Source of the DNA: Ramlibacter ginsenosidimutans
Lineage (GTDB): Bacteria; Pseudomonadota; Gammaproteobacteria; Burkholderiales; Burkholderiaceae_C
Assembly (NCBI RefSeq): GCF_016654015.1
Contig: NZ_JAEPWM010000004.1
Span: 331,045-395,044, forward strand
Direction: 5' to 3'
Length of the DNA stretch: 64,000 nt
Shown piece after piece: positions 10,333 to 21,339 of this stretch. Position numbers and translations under genes: made by a program. Position 1 is the first letter of the stretch. Every line of letters begins with the position of its first letter. Under the pieces are notes generated by a model that saw only the letters and a list, made by a program, of their open reading frames with translations, made no database searches and had not been told where the DNA came from.

Positions 10333-11153
10333 ACCTGCACGAGGCCCTCACCGCCGCGGCCGCGCTCGAAGTCGAGCGCCTGGATGCGCAGCTGCTGCTC
10401 TTGCACGTCCTGGGACGGGACGCAGGCGAGCGCGCCTGGCTGCTGGCCCATGACGGCGATCCACTGGAGCCCGCCGCGCAGCAGGCCTTCGAGCAGCTCT
10501 GCGCGCGGCGCGTGGCCGGCGAGCCGCTGGCGTACCTGGTCGGGCACAAGGAGTTCTTCGGGCTGCGGCTGCAAGTGGATGCGCGCGTGCTGGTGCCGCG
10601 ACCCGACACCGAAACCCTCGTGGAGTGGGCGCTCGAGGTGCTGCGCGAACGGAAGGCGCCCCGCGTGATCGACCTCGGCACAGGCAGCGGCGCGATCGCA
10701 CTGGCGATCCAGTCGGCGCGCGCCGACGCGCAGGTGGAGGCCGTGGACCGGAGCGCCGGCGCGCTCGCGGTCGCGGCCGCCAACGCCGCTCGCCTGCGGC
10801 TGCCGGTGCGGTTCCGTCAGGCCTCCTGGCTCATGGGCGGCGGCGCGTACGACCTCATCGCCAGCAACCCGCCCTACGTGGCCGAGGCCGATCCGCACCT
10901 GCCTGCGCTGCAGCACGAGCCGCGCGAGGCGCTCACCGCAGGCGCGGACGGGCTGGACGACCTGCGCCGCATCGTGGCCGAGGCGCCCGCCCACCTGCTG
11001 CCCGGCGGCTGGCTGCTGCTGGAGCACGGCTGGGACCAGGCCGCGGCCGTGCGCGCGCTGCTGGCCCAAGCCGGCTTTGCCGAGGTCGCGAGCCGGCGCG
11101 ACCTGGCGGGGCATGAGCGCTGCTCCGGCGGCCGCTGGCTTGAACTGGGATAA
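10329..11153 (+). CDS. prmC: release factor glutamine N5-methyltransferase
   Basis: SAM-dependent methylase that modifies the GGQ glutamine of release factors 1 and 2. The protein is 274 residues. An N-terminal helical release-factor-binding domain is followed by a Rossmann methylase domain with [15 protein letters not shown] (SAM binding) and the substrate motif SNPPYV. The GTG start at 10329 overlaps the prfA stop as GTGA, so the methylase is translationally coupled to its own substrate protein. Confidence 0.96.
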   Translation: MNLHEALTAAAALEVERLDAQLLLLHVLGRDAGERAWLLAHDGDPLEPAAQQAFEQLCARRVAGEPLAYLVGHKEFFGLRLQVDARVLVPRPDTETLVEWALEVLRERKAPRVIDLGTGSGAIALAIQSARADAQVEAVDRSAGALAVAAANAARLRLPVRFRQASWLMGGGAYDLIASNPPYVAEADPHLPALQHEPREALTAGADGLDDLRRIVAEAPAHLLPGGWLLLEHGWDQAAAVRALLAQAGFAEVASRRDLAGHERCSGGRWLELG

Positions 11154-11197
11154 TCCGCAGCCAGATCCCTGCTTTCCTGCCCAGGAGAATGTTTCCC

Positions 11198-11521
11198 ATG
11201 AGCGAAGTCCAGCAACGCATCGACCAACTCGTCAAGAACAGCGACGTCGTGCTGTTCATGAAGGGCAATGCGTCCTTCCCCATGTGCGGCTTCTCGGGTC
11301 GCGCGATCCAGATCCTCAAGGCCTGCGGCGTCGATCCCAAGCAGCTCACGACCGTGAACGTGCTCGAGGATGCCGACATCCGCCAGGGCATCAAGGAATA
11401 CAGCAACTGGCCGACCATCCCGCAGCTCTACGTGCGCGGCGAATTCATCGGCGGCTCGGACATCATGATGGAGATGTACCAGAGCGGCGAACTGCAACAG
11501 GTGCTCGGACAGTCGGCCTGA
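11198..11521 (+). CDS. grxD: monothiol CGFS glutaredoxin (Grx4 type)
   Basis: A 107-residue monothiol glutaredoxin that binds and transfers [2Fe-2S] clusters together with glutathione. The active site CGFS is at residues 30-33 (FPMCGFSGRA). The glutathione-binding WPTIPQLYV and GGSDIMMEM motifs follow. ATG 11198 is preferred because AGGAG (11183-11187) is 10 nt before it; the ATG at 11189 is too close. A GATAAT box at 11149-11154 may give a promoter of its own within the end of prmC. A palindromic repeat begins 20 nt after the stop. Confidence 0.95.
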   Translation: MSEVQQRIDQLVKNSDVVLFMKGNASFPMCGFSGRAIQILKACGVDPKQLTTVNVLEDADIRQGIKEYSNWPTIPQLYVRGEFIGGSDIMMEMYQSGELQQVLGQSA

Positions 11522-11540
11522 GTTCGTTCGGGCCTCAAGA

Positions 11541-11683
11541 CCAACAACCGGACGCAGAGGACGCAGAAGTTTCGCAGAGGACGCAAAAGAAGACCTTCAA
11601 AGGTCGAATGCATTCCTTCCGAATTGCATTCTTCTGCGTCCTCTGCGTCACCTTTGCGCCCTCTGCGTCCGGTTGTTTGGTTT
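11541..11683. repeat. palindromic ACGCAGAGG-unit repeat, copy 1
   Basis: First and longest (143 bp) of four copies of an intergenic inverted repeat. The arms are built from ACGCAGAGG-like units in a period of about 11-12 nt; the outer ends CAACCGGACGCAGAGG pair with CCTCTGCGTCCGGTTG. The centre has its own smaller inverted repeat (GAATGCATTC-like). The right arm is the better match to the conserved arm of the other three copies, so this copy is inverted relative to them. It starts 20 nt after the grxD stop and could act as a 3' hairpin. Confidence 0.9.
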
Positions 11684-11706
11684 GAAGCTTCTTGAGTGCA
11701 AAGCGA

Positions 11707-11733
11707 TTAGCACTCCCGCGAACCGGCTGCCAA
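11707..11733 (+). promoter_or_regulatory. CIRCE-like operator (HrcA heat-shock site), degenerate right half
   Basis: TTAGCACTC (11707-11715) is an exact match to the left half of the CIRCE element. After exactly nine bases comes GGCTGCCAA (11725-11733), which matches the right half GAGTGCTAA at 6 of 9 positions. It lies about 125 nt before the start of the Lon-like AAA+ ATPase. The intergenic stretch 11522-11856 (335 nt) otherwise holds the repeat copy and the sigma-54-like site at 11809-11824. Confidence 0.35.
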
Positions 11734-11808
11734 ACGGCCATCCTCCCGCGTCCACTGTCGATTCCTGCTGACATATCCGCGCGAAAGCGCGGCCATTGGT
11801 TGCCTGGC

Positions 11809-11824
11809 TGGCACGGCCTATGCT
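11809..11824 (+). promoter_or_regulatory. sigma-54-like -24/-12 promoter
   Basis: TGGCACG-GCCT-ATGCT fits the sigma-54 consensus TGGCACG-N4-TTGCW with one mismatch, and the invariant GG (11810-11811) and GC (11822-11823) have the required spacing. It ends 32 nt before the ATPase start codon. TATGCT could instead be read as a sigma-70 -10 box, although no -35 is obvious. Confidence 0.35.
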
Positions 11825-11856
11825 CGAATGAAAGCAAAGTCGTGAAGGAGTGGCCG

Positions 11857-12852
11857 ATGCAATCGCGTAGCCTTGTTCCGCAAACCCCGGGCCTGAAGTT
11901 GCCCATCGCCAACCTGCGCAGCGTGTTCCGACCGAACGACGTCGAGCGCAAGCTGGCCAAGCTGCCCGCGCGCGACCACGAGAACCTCCGCGCCACGTAC
12001 GAGCGCATGCTCGAACGCGGCCCCGAGCGCTTCCAGGTCAAGCCCAGCGGGATTCCCGAGATGGAGTCGCTGTACGAGCAGCTGCCGAACTTCGCGGATG
12101 CGCTCGACGACGTGAAGCGCCACGTCGCGCTGTCGCAGGACGCAAGCGATGGCATCGAGATCACGCCCATGCTGCTGCTCGGGCCGCCCGGCATCGGCAA
12201 GACGCACTTTGCGCGGCAGCTCGCCGACCTGCTCGGGACCGGCATGAGCCTCGTTCCCATGAGCTCCATGACGGCGGGCTGGCTGCTCTCCGGCGCATCC
12301 TCGCAGTGGAAGGGCGCCAAGCCGGGCAAGGTGTTCGAGGCCATCGTGGACGGCCAGTACGCCAACCCTGTGATCGTCGTGGACGAGATCGACAAGGCCA
12401 GCGCGGACGCGCAGTACGACCCGCTCGGCTCGCTCTACAGCCTGCTGGAGCACGACACGGCCGAATCCTTCATGGACGAATTCGCCGAGATCGCGATCGA
12501 CGCGAGCCAGGTCATCTGGATCATGACGGCCAACGACGAGCGCTGCATTCCCGAGCCGATCATGAACCGCATGAACGTGTTCCAGATCGAGTCGCCCACG
12601 CACGAACAGGCCCGCTGCATCGCGCGCAACCTGTACCTCTCGATCCGGGGCGACCACGGCTGGGGCCGGCGCTTCGACGAGGAGCCCGCCGACGACGTGC
12701 TCGACTGCCTGGCGGAACTCGCGCCGCGCGAAATGCGGCGCGCGCTCATGACCGGCTTCGGCAATGCGCGCCTGGCGCACCGCGGCAGCATCGTCGCCGA
12801 CGACCTGCCCCGCTGCGGCAACGGCAAGGGCCGCATGGGCTTCATCCAGTAA
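11857..12852 (+). CDS. AAA+ ATPase, Lon-like without protease domain
   Basis: A 331-residue AAA+ protein related to the ATPase module of Lon. Walker A is GPPGIGKT (109-116), Walker B is VIVVDEIDKA (172-181), and sensor 1 lies in IWIMTANDE. The region after the AAA core is a short helical lid ending near residue 331. No N-terminal Lon substrate domain and no Ser-Lys protease domain follow, so it is a stand-alone unfoldase/remodeller or needs a partner. The start ATG 11857 is supported by AAGGAG at 11845-11850. Upstream it has a CIRCE-like and a sigma-54-like element. It is convergent with the transglycosylase, with 3 nt between stop codons. Confidence 0.85.
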   Translation: MQSRSLVPQTPGLKLPIANLRSVFRPNDVERKLAKLPARDHENLRATYERMLERGPERFQVKPSGIPEMESLYEQLPNFADALDDVKRHVALSQDASDGIEITPMLLLGPPGIGKTHFARQLADLLGTGMSLVPMSSMTAGWLLSGASSQWKGAKPGKVFEAIVDGQYANPVIVVDEIDKASADAQYDPLGSLYSLLEHDTAESFMDEFAEIAIDASQVIWIMTANDERCIPEPIMNRMNVFQIESPTHEQARCIARNLYLSIRGDHGWGRRFDEEPADDVLDCLAELAPREMRRALMTGFGNARLAHRGSIVADDLPRCGNGKGRMGFIQ

Positions 12853-12855
12853 GGC

Positions 12856-13523
12856 TCAGGAGCCGGGCAGCGTGATGCCCCCAGCCGGCGGTGGGTCGGA
12901 CGGCGCCGGTTCCTTCCAGGCCCAGGTCCGGGTCGCCGCGAACACCGCGTTCGGGTACTGCGGCCGCCCGCGGCTGCCGTTGTAGCGGCCCAGCGCCATG
13001 AAGAGGTCACCCGCCTCGCGATCGAGGTAGTGGCGCAGGATGACGCAGCCGAAGCGCAGGTTCGTCTGCATGTGGAACAGCGAGGACGGGTCGCCGTTGC
13101 CGATCAGGCGCGTCCAGAACGGCATCACCTGCATGTAGCCGCGCGCGCCCACCGGGCTCACGGCGAACTTGCGGAAGTTGCTCTCGACCTGGATCAGCCC
13201 CAGCACCAGCCCCGTCTCGAGTCCGGCCCGCTTGCTTTCGTACCAGACGGTCTGCAGGAATTCGCGGCGCTCGTTCCACTCGGGCGTGCGGCGCTGCAGG
13301 CGGCGGCTCATCGCGCCCAGCCAGCGCAGGTATCTCAGGCGCGCATCGATGTCCGTGAACACGGGCACGGGGGGCGCGCTGGAGGAGATCGCGGAACTGA
13401 GCGCCGTGCGCACCGCATCGGCGAGCGGCTCTTCGACCTGGGCACCGGCCAGCGCGGGCGGGATGCAGGCCGCCCACAGCCCTGCACCGGCCACGGCCGG
13501 CAAGAGCACCTGCCGGCGCGTGA

Positions 13524-13527
<4 letters not shown>
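12856..13527 (-). CDS. exported lytic transglycosylase (SLT domain)
   Basis: A 223-residue periplasmic peptidoglycan-cleaving enzyme of the soluble lytic transglycosylase family (GH23). A signal peptide ([19 protein letters not shown]..., cleaved after an ALA-type site near residue 28) precedes the catalytic domain. The catalytic Glu is in [11 protein letters not shown], followed by GYMQVMPFW and the sugar-binding [11 protein letters not shown] 13527 overlaps the proS stop as GTGA, so it is co-translated with proS. Confidence 0.92.
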
Positions 13528-15269
<1,742 letters not shown>

Positions 15270-15362
15270 CGATGTGGGCGGGGAGTGGCGACTGCTGAGC
15301 CCTTCCAGCGCGGGGAGGCGCCATGTATCATGGGCTCAGTTCAAAGATTTTGGGGTGTGATT

Positions 15363-16016
15363 ATGCTGGACCGGGACGGCTTCAGGCCCAACGTCGGCAT
15401 TATCCTGCTCAACCAGAAAAACCAGGTGTTCTGGGGCAAACGCATCCGGACACACAGCTGGCAGTTCCCGCAAGGCGGCATCGACCGCGGCGAAAGCCCC
15501 GAACAGGCCATGTTCCGGGAACTCCACGAGGAAATCGGGTTGCTGCCGGAGCATGTCCGCATCGTCGCGCGCACCCGCGACTGGCTCCGCTACGAAGTGC
15601 CGGAGCGCTATATCCGGCGCGACGCCCGCGGCCACTACAAGGGCCAGAAGCAGATCTGGTTCCTGCTGCAGCTGATGGGACAGGACCACAACCTGAACCT
15701 GCGCGCGACCAACCATCCCGAGTTCGACGCCTGGCGCTGGAACGACTACTGGGTGCCGCTGGACGTGGTGGTGGAGTTCAAGCGGGGCGTGTACGAAATG
15801 GCGCTGCGCGAGCTCGCGCGCTTCCTGCCACGCAACGACCACCGCAATCGCTACCTGCGCAGCGGCATGCGCGGGCGCGACGAGCACGGTCCGCACGAAC
15901 ACGTCCATCACCCGTTGCCGGCCGCCGGCATGGAACTGCCGCCCGGCGCGACGTTCGAACCGAATCCGCAGGGACGCTCCGAGCCCGCGGGCGACAAGGG
16001 AAAGCATGCTTCGTAG
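15363..16016 (+). CDS. rppH: RNA pyrophosphohydrolase
   Basis: Nudix hydrolase that converts 5'-triphosphate mRNA ends to monophosphate and so starts RNase E-dependent decay. The protein is 217 residues. The start of homology [17 protein letters not shown] and the Nudix box [13 protein letters not shown]...REL.EEIG (38-60) are typical. The first ~160 residues match the E. coli protein; the His/Pro/Gly-rich tail ([15 protein letters not shown]) is a betaproteobacterial extension. The ATG at 15363 has no clear Shine-Dalgarno sequence. Its stop overlaps the next gene by 11 nt. Confidence 0.95.
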   Translation: MLDRDGFRPNVGIILLNQKNQVFWGKRIRTHSWQFPQGGIDRGESPEQAMFRELHEEIGLLPEHVRIVARTRDWLRYEVPERYIRRDARGHYKGQKQIWFLLQLMGQDHNLNLRATNHPEFDAWRWNDYWVPLDVVVEFKRGVYEMALRELARFLPRNDHRNRYLRSGMRGRDEHGPHEHVHHPLPAAGMELPPGATFEPNPQGRSEPAGDKGKHAS

Positions 16017-16557
16017 AGTCCTGGCGCTGGCACTGGCCGGCGCGGTCACCGCCGCTTCGGCGGCGGAACTGGGCGCCCCGCCGGGCACCCCCGACAACTC
16101 CTACATCCCGGACGTGCCCGAGTGGCAGGAACTGGACACGCCGCCGCCTCCGCCGCTGCGAACGCAGGGCCTGATCCCGATCGAGGTCGAAGGCAGCAGG
16201 CTCACCTTCGGTGTCGATCCGGCGTCCATCAGCGTCGGCAGCGACAGCGTCGTGCGCTACGTGGTGGTCGCCAGGAGCTCCAGCGGCGCCATCAACGCGA
16301 TGTACGAAGGCCTGCGCTGCGACGGGGGCCAGGTGAAGGTGTACGCGCGCTACACACCGGGCCAGGGCTGGGTGCCGGTCACCGACGCCAGCTGGCAGCC
16401 ACTGCGTACCGGCGTCGCGAGCACGCGCCACAGCATGGCGATCGCACGCGGCGGCGCCTGCATGGAGCGCGCGCCCAACGGATCCGCAGCGCAGATCGCG
16501 CTGGACCTGAAGGCGCCGGTCGACCGCCGCTTCCTGGGCGGAGGCGTGAACCGCTGA
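16006..16557 (+). CDS. CNP1-like exported protein
   Basis: A 183-residue protein of the CNP1-like family, named after a neisserial protein of unknown function. A signal peptide ([20 protein letters not shown]) is followed by a Pro-rich linker ([11 protein letters not shown]) and the conserved domain containing [29 protein letters not shown] and NAMYEGLRC. It is likely periplasmic or surface-exposed. ATG 16006 has AAGGGA upstream and overlaps rppH by 11 nt, so the two are co-translated. Confidence 0.82.
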   Translation: MLRRVLALALAGAVTAASAAELGAPPGTPDNSYIPDVPEWQELDTPPPPPLRTQGLIPIEVEGSRLTFGVDPASISVGSDSVVRYVVVARSSSGAINAMYEGLRCDGGQVKVYARYTPGQGWVPVTDASWQPLRTGVASTRHSMAIARGGACMERAPNGSAAQIALDLKAPVDRRFLGGGVNR

Positions 16558-16606
16558 AGCTTGGCAGCGTGCCCGGCTATGGGGTGGGGTGCGCGGGGGA
16601 ACAGGA

Positions 16607-16711
16607 GAACGCAGAGGACGCAAAGGTTACGCAGAGGACGCAGAGAAGACCTTTGAAGGATTCCTGGTTTCCCTCTGCGTCCTCTGCGTGACCTTTGCGC
16701 ACTCTGCGTTC
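16607..16711. repeat. palindromic ACGCAGAGG-unit repeat, copy 2
   Basis: A 105-bp inverted repeat running from GAACGCAGAGGACGCAAAGG to its complement ending CTCTGCGTTC. It lies 49 nt after the CNP1-like gene and 57 nt from the convergent proB stop. The first 41 nt are identical in copies 2, 3 and 4, and the right arm has diverged slightly. It could form a hairpin in transcripts from either side. Confidence 0.92.
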
Positions 16712-16768
16712 AATTGCTAGCACGCAGCCGCGCGTCTCCACCGGCCGACCGAGTGACAGCGCACGACC

Positions 16769-17908
16769 TCAGCGCGTCACGACCAGGTTGGTGCGATGGA
16801 TCATCTCCGGTTCGGCGATGTACCCGAGCAGCTTCTCGATGTCGGCGGAAGGCCTGCGGCACAGGATTCGCGCTTCGGCGGCCGCGTAGTTCGCGAGGCC
16901 CCGCGCGATCTCCTGGCCGGACGGGTCGCGCACGGCGATCACTTCGCCGCGCGAGAAGTCGCCTTCCACGGCCGTCATGCCGATCGGCAGCAGGCTCTTG
17001 CCCTCGGCGCGCAGCTTGGCCGCCGCGCCCGCATCCACCGTCACCGCGCCGCGCAGTTGCAGGTGGTCCGCCATCCAGCGCTTGCGTGCCTGGCTCTTCT
17101 GGTCGGGAGCGACCAGAAGCGTGCCGATGATCTCGCCCTGCGCCAACCGCAGCAGGCAGTCGGTCTCGCGGCCCCAGGCGATCACGGTGGAAGCGCCGGA
17201 GCCGGCAGCGCGCCGGGCCGCCAGCACCTTGGTGATCATGCCGCCCTTGCCGATGCTGGAGCCGGCGCCGCCTGCCATCTGTTCCAGCGCGGCGTCGCCC
17301 GCGCGTGCCTGCTGGATGAAGCGCGCCTGCGGGTCCTTGCGCGGGTCTGCGCTGTACAGCCCCTTCTGGTCGGTGAGGATCACCAGCAGGTCCGCCTCCA
17401 CCAGGTTGGCCACCAGCGCGCCCAGCGTGTCGTTGTCGCCGAACTTGATCTCGTCGTTGACGACGGTGTCGTTCTCGTTGATCACCGGCACGACGCGCAG
17501 CGACAGCAGGGTCAGGAGCGTCGAACGCGCATTGAGGTAGCGCTCGCGGTCGGCCAGGTCCGCGTGCGTGAGCAGTACCTGCGCCGAGCCCATGCCATGT
17601 TCGCGCAGCTTGGTCTCGTACATCTGCGCCAGGCCCATCTGGCCGACGGCCGCGGCGGCCTGCAGCTTGTCGAGTTCCTGCGGGCGGGTCACCCAGCCGA
17701 GACGCTTCATGCCTTCGGCGATCGCGCCGCTGGAGACCATGATCACTTCGCGGCCCTGGCCGGCGAGCGCGGCGAGCTGCCGGCTCCATTCGCCGATGGC
17801 GTGCTCGTCCAGCCCGCGTCCCTCGTTGGTGACCAGGCTCGACCCCACCTTGACGACGATGCGCCGCGCTTCCCGCAGCAGCACCGCGCCGTCCTTGTTC
17901 TCCGTCAT
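16769..17908 (-). CDS. proB: glutamate 5-kinase
   Basis: First step of proline synthesis, phosphorylating glutamate with ATP. The protein is 379 residues. An amino-acid kinase domain carries [25 protein letters not shown] and [21 protein letters not shown]-terminal PUA domain (about 275-370, [20 protein letters not shown]) follows. ATG 17908 is chosen because GGAGGC (minus strand, 17914-17919) sits correctly before it. A GTG at 17926 would lie upstream of that site. It is the last gene of the rplU-rpmA-obgE-proB group. Confidence 0.96.
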   Translation of the reverse strand: MTENKDGAVLLREARRIVVKVGSSLVTNEGRGLDEHAIGEWSRQLAALAGQGREVIMVSSGAIAEGMKRLGWVTRPQELDKLQAAAAVGQMGLAQMYETKLREHGMGSAQVLLTHADLADRERYLNARSTLLTLLSLRVVPVINENDTVVNDEIKFGDNDTLGALVANLVEADLLVILTDQKGLYSADPRKDPQARFIQQARAGDAALEQMAGGAGSSIGKGGMITKVLAARRAAGSGASTVIAWGRETDCLLRLAQGEIIGTLLVAPDQKSQARKRWMADHLQLRGAVTVDAGAAAKLRAEGKSLLPIGMTAVEGDFSRGEVIAVRDPSGQEIARGLANYAAAEARILCRRPSADIEKLLGYIAEPEMIHRTNLVVTR

Positions 17909-18026
17909 CCGAATGCCTCCGTGCACCGCGGGACGCCGCCCGCCCCGCGGGGCGGCCGTGCGCGGCTCACTGGACTACCCCTCCGCGCTGCGCGCTGCGG
18001 GATTCGCCTTGGGGCGGCCCGGCGGC

Positions 18027-19199
<1,173 letters not shown>

Positions 19200-19204
19200 T
19201 TAAC

Positions 19205-19465
19205 TCAAGCCGCCGGGGTGACGTTGACCGTCTGCTTGTTCAGGGCGCCCTTGACCTTGAAGCTCACGTGCCCGTCGACCAGCGCGAACAGCGTGTGGTC
19301 CTTGCCCACGCCGACGTTGGTGCCGGGGTGGAACTTGGTGCCGCGCTGGCGCACGATGATGGAGCCGGCGCTGATCAGTTCGCCGCCGAAGGCCTTCACG
19401 CCCAGCATCTTCGGCTGGGAGTCGCGCCCGTTTCGCGTAGAGCCGCCGCCTTTTTTCTGTGCCAT
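19205..19465 (-). CDS. rpmA: 50S ribosomal protein L27
   Basis: Large-subunit protein whose N-terminus reaches towards the peptidyl transferase centre. The 86 residues begin [16 protein letters not shown], followed by [11 protein letters not shown] and [13 protein letters not shown], all standard for L27. It is 12 nt downstream of rplU. Confidence 0.98.
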   Translation of the reverse strand: MAQKKGGGSTRNGRDSQPKMLGVKAFGGELISAGSIIVRQRGTKFHPGTNVGVGKDHTLFALVDGHVSFKVKGALNKQTVNVTPAA

Positions 19466-19477
19466 TTCCTGTGCTCC

Positions 19478-19792
19478 TCAGGCGCCGGCGATGTCACCGA
19501 TTTGCAGTTCGGTGTACTGCTGGCGGTGGCCCTGGTGCTTCTGGTAGTGCTTGCGGCGACGCATCTTGAAGATGCGCACCTTCTCGTGCTTGCCGTGCGC
19601 GACGATCGTCGCCTTCACCGTGGCACCCGACACCAGGGGCACCCCGATCTTCAGGTCGCCGCCGTTGCCGACAGCGAGAACCTGGTCGATCGTGATTTCC
19701 TGGCCGATGTCCGCAGCAATCTGTTCTACTTTGATCTTGTCGCCGGAAGCAACACGATACTGCTTGCCTCCGGTTTTTATGACCGCGTACAT
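19478..19792 (-). CDS. rplU: 50S ribosomal protein L21
   Basis: Large-subunit protein that binds 23S rRNA. The 104 residues begin [18 protein letters not shown] and contain the RNA-binding stretch [20 protein letters not shown]. It is the first gene of the rplU-rpmA-obgE-proB unit and has a strong promoter at 19897-19925, giving a leader of roughly 95 nt. Confidence 0.98.
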   Translation of the reverse strand: MYAVIKTGGKQYRVASGDKIKVEQIAADIGQEITIDQVLAVGNGGDLKIGVPLVSGATVKATIVAHGKHEKVRIFKMRRRKHYQKHQGHRQQYTELQIGDIAGA

Positions 19793-19896
19793 GGTTTGAC
19801 CTCACATGGAACGGCCCCCCGATAGGGGCCATCAGTCCGAGCGTCCCCGCGCGGGGAGCATCGACTCTTTCCAGACGGATTTCCGGAAAGCCGGCG

Positions 19897-19925
19897 AGTA
19901 TAGCATTGTTGGTGGTCACTGACAA
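19897..19925 (-). promoter_or_regulatory. sigma-70 promoter of rplU-rpmA operon
   Basis: On the minus strand TTGTCA (19925-19920) is followed by a 17-nt spacer and TATACT (19902-19897), a near-consensus sigma-70 promoter pointing to rplU. Transcription would start near 19890. It is back to back with the ispB promoter. Confidence 0.8.
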
Positions 19926-19966
19926 CGGAGCCCCGGGCCAGGTCCGGCTGGGCCAGGGGGTCTTCC

Positions 19967-19972
19967 TATAAT
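19967..19972 (+). promoter_or_regulatory. -10 box of ispB
   Basis: Perfect TATAAT upstream of ispB, with no good -35. Transcription would begin near 19979, leaving a leader of only about 10-20 nt before the TTG start at 19990 or 19999. Confidence 0.55.
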
Positions 19973-19998
19973 CCGCGCAACTCTGCGGATTGCCCCTC

Positions 19999-20982
19999 TT
20001 GACCGACTCTTCCCCCAGTGCAACCGCCGTCCTTGCCTTGATCGCCGACGACATGCGCGAAGTGGATGGCGTCGTCGCGCGTCGCCTGGCCTCCACCGTG
20101 CCGCTCGTGGGGCAAGTGTCCCGGTACATCATTTCCTCGGGCGGCAAGCGCCTGCGCCCGGCCCTGCTGCTGCTGGTGTGCCGCGCCCTCGGCTTTCGCG
20201 GCGAGCAGCGCTTCAATCTCGCGGCGGTCGTCGAGTTCATCCACACCGCGACGCTGCTCCATGACGACGTGGTGGACGAGTCCACGCTGCGCCGCGGCCG
20301 GGCCACGGCCAACGAGCATTTCGGCAACCCCGCCAGCGTGCTGGTGGGCGACTTCCTCTATTCGCGCGCCTTCCAGATGATGCTGGATGCGCACGACATG
20401 CGCGTCATGGAGATCCTGGCCGACGCGACCAACGTGATCGCCGAGGGCGAGGTCATGCAGCTGATGAACATGCACGACCCCAACCTCGACGAAGCGGCGT
20501 ACGTGCAGGTCATCCGCTCGAAGACGGCCAAGCTGTTCGAGGCCAGCGCGCGGCTGGGCGCCGTGCTGGCCGGCGCCCCGCCGGCCGTGGAGCAGGCTTG
20601 CGCGGAGTACGGGCAGGCCGTGGGCACGGCGTTCCAGGTGATCGACGACGTGCTCGATTACGCGGGCACGGCGGAGGAACTGGGCAAGAACCTCGGCGAC
20701 GACCTGCGCGAAGGCAAGGTCACGCTGCCCCTGATCGCGGCGATGCGCCGCGGCAGCGACGATCAGCGCGCGCTGATCCGGCGCGCCGTGGAAACGGGCG
20801 ATCTCGCCGAACTGGAGCACGTGGTCGAGATTGTGCGCGCGACGGGGGCGCTGGAGGTCGCGCACGACGCGGCTGCGGCCGAAGCAAAGCGCGCGATGTC
20901 AGCCGCGGCACAGCTACCGGCGAATGAGCACGCTCAGGCTTTGGTACAATTGGCGGCTTCGCTGCTCGCGCGGCGCAACTGA
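19999..20982 (+). CDS. ispB: long-chain (octaprenyl) diphosphate synthase
   Basis: Makes the polyprenyl side chain of ubiquinone from FPP and IPP. The protein is 327 residues. The first Asp-rich motif is LLHDDVVDE and the second VIDDVLDYAG; GGKRLRPALLLL binds IPP. TTG 19999 gives the usual N-terminus (TDSSPSATAVLALI). TTG 19990 would add three residues, and there is no ATG. It diverges from rplU and precedes the tRNA-Pro gene. Confidence 0.94.
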   Translation: MTDSSPSATAVLALIADDMREVDGVVARRLASTVPLVGQVSRYIISSGGKRLRPALLLLVCRALGFRGEQRFNLAAVVEFIHTATLLHDDVVDESTLRRGRATANEHFGNPASVLVGDFLYSRAFQMMLDAHDMRVMEILADATNVIAEGEVMQLMNMHDPNLDEAAYVQVIRSKTAKLFEASARLGAVLAGAPPAVEQACAEYGQAVGTAFQVIDDVLDYAGTAEELGKNLGDDLREGKVTLPLIAAMRRGSDDQRALIRRAVETGDLAELEHVVEIVRATGALEVAHDAAAAEAKRAMSAAAQLPANEHAQALVQLAASLLARRN

Positions 20983-21011
20983 GGCAGCTCAGGGCACGGC
21001 GCGGCAGCCAT

Positions 21012-21088
21012 CGGGGTGTAGCTTAGCCTGGTAGAGCGCTACGTTCGGGACGTAGAGGCCGGAGGTTCGAATCCTCTCACCCCGACCA
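21012..21088 (+). tRNA. tRNA-Pro (anticodon CGG)
   Basis: A 77-nt cloverleaf: acceptor CGGGGTG pairs with CACCCCG, the anticodon stem CTACG/CGTAG encloses the loop TTCGGGA with anticodon CGG (reads CCG), and the T arm has GGTTCGAATCC. The discriminator base A and an encoded CCA (21086-21088) are present. CCG is a heavily used proline codon in GC-rich DNA. It lies 29 nt after ispB. Confidence 0.97.
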
Positions 21089-21098
21089 GGATCCCATC

Positions 21099-21123
21099 GA
21101 ACAGCACCCTCGCGGTGCTGTTC
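21099..21123 (+). terminator. terminator after tRNA-Pro
   Basis: GAACAGCACC (21099-21108) and GGTGCTGTTC (21114-21123) form a perfect 10-bp stem with a 5-nt loop, followed by TTCCTT. The T-tract is weak. The remaining stretch to pilB (21124-21339) shows no other clear feature. Confidence 0.65.
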
Positions 21124-21339
21124 TTCCTTGCGGCGCCGTTCACCGGCGCTGGCGTGCCGCTCGGCGCGCAATCGCACAAAACCCCCTTGCCAAATCGGTC
21201 CCGCCTCGGGGCAACGTGACTTCCTACCAACGCAGAGCCTCGTCGTAAAGGCCCTTCATTTACACCAACTCTGCTTTTCGGGATGATCGGGCACTGACTT
21301 TTCCCTGCCGGGCTGCCTCCGGCTGCTTGAATTACCTCC

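Noticed and set aside
11541..11683. CRISPR-like repeats in the ACGCAGAGG elements
   Set aside because: The repeated units are 9-12 nt, form an inverted pair, and have no spacers of constant length and unique sequence. No cas genes are present.
20982..21100. tRNA-Pro as an integration site
   Set aside because: No integrase, no direct repeat of the tRNA 3' end and no atypical genes follow. The next genes are the standard pil cluster.
21280..21339. Possible sigma-54 promoter before pilB (GGGCACTGACTTTT)
   Set aside because: Only the -24-like part is present. The -12 GC is missing at the required distance.
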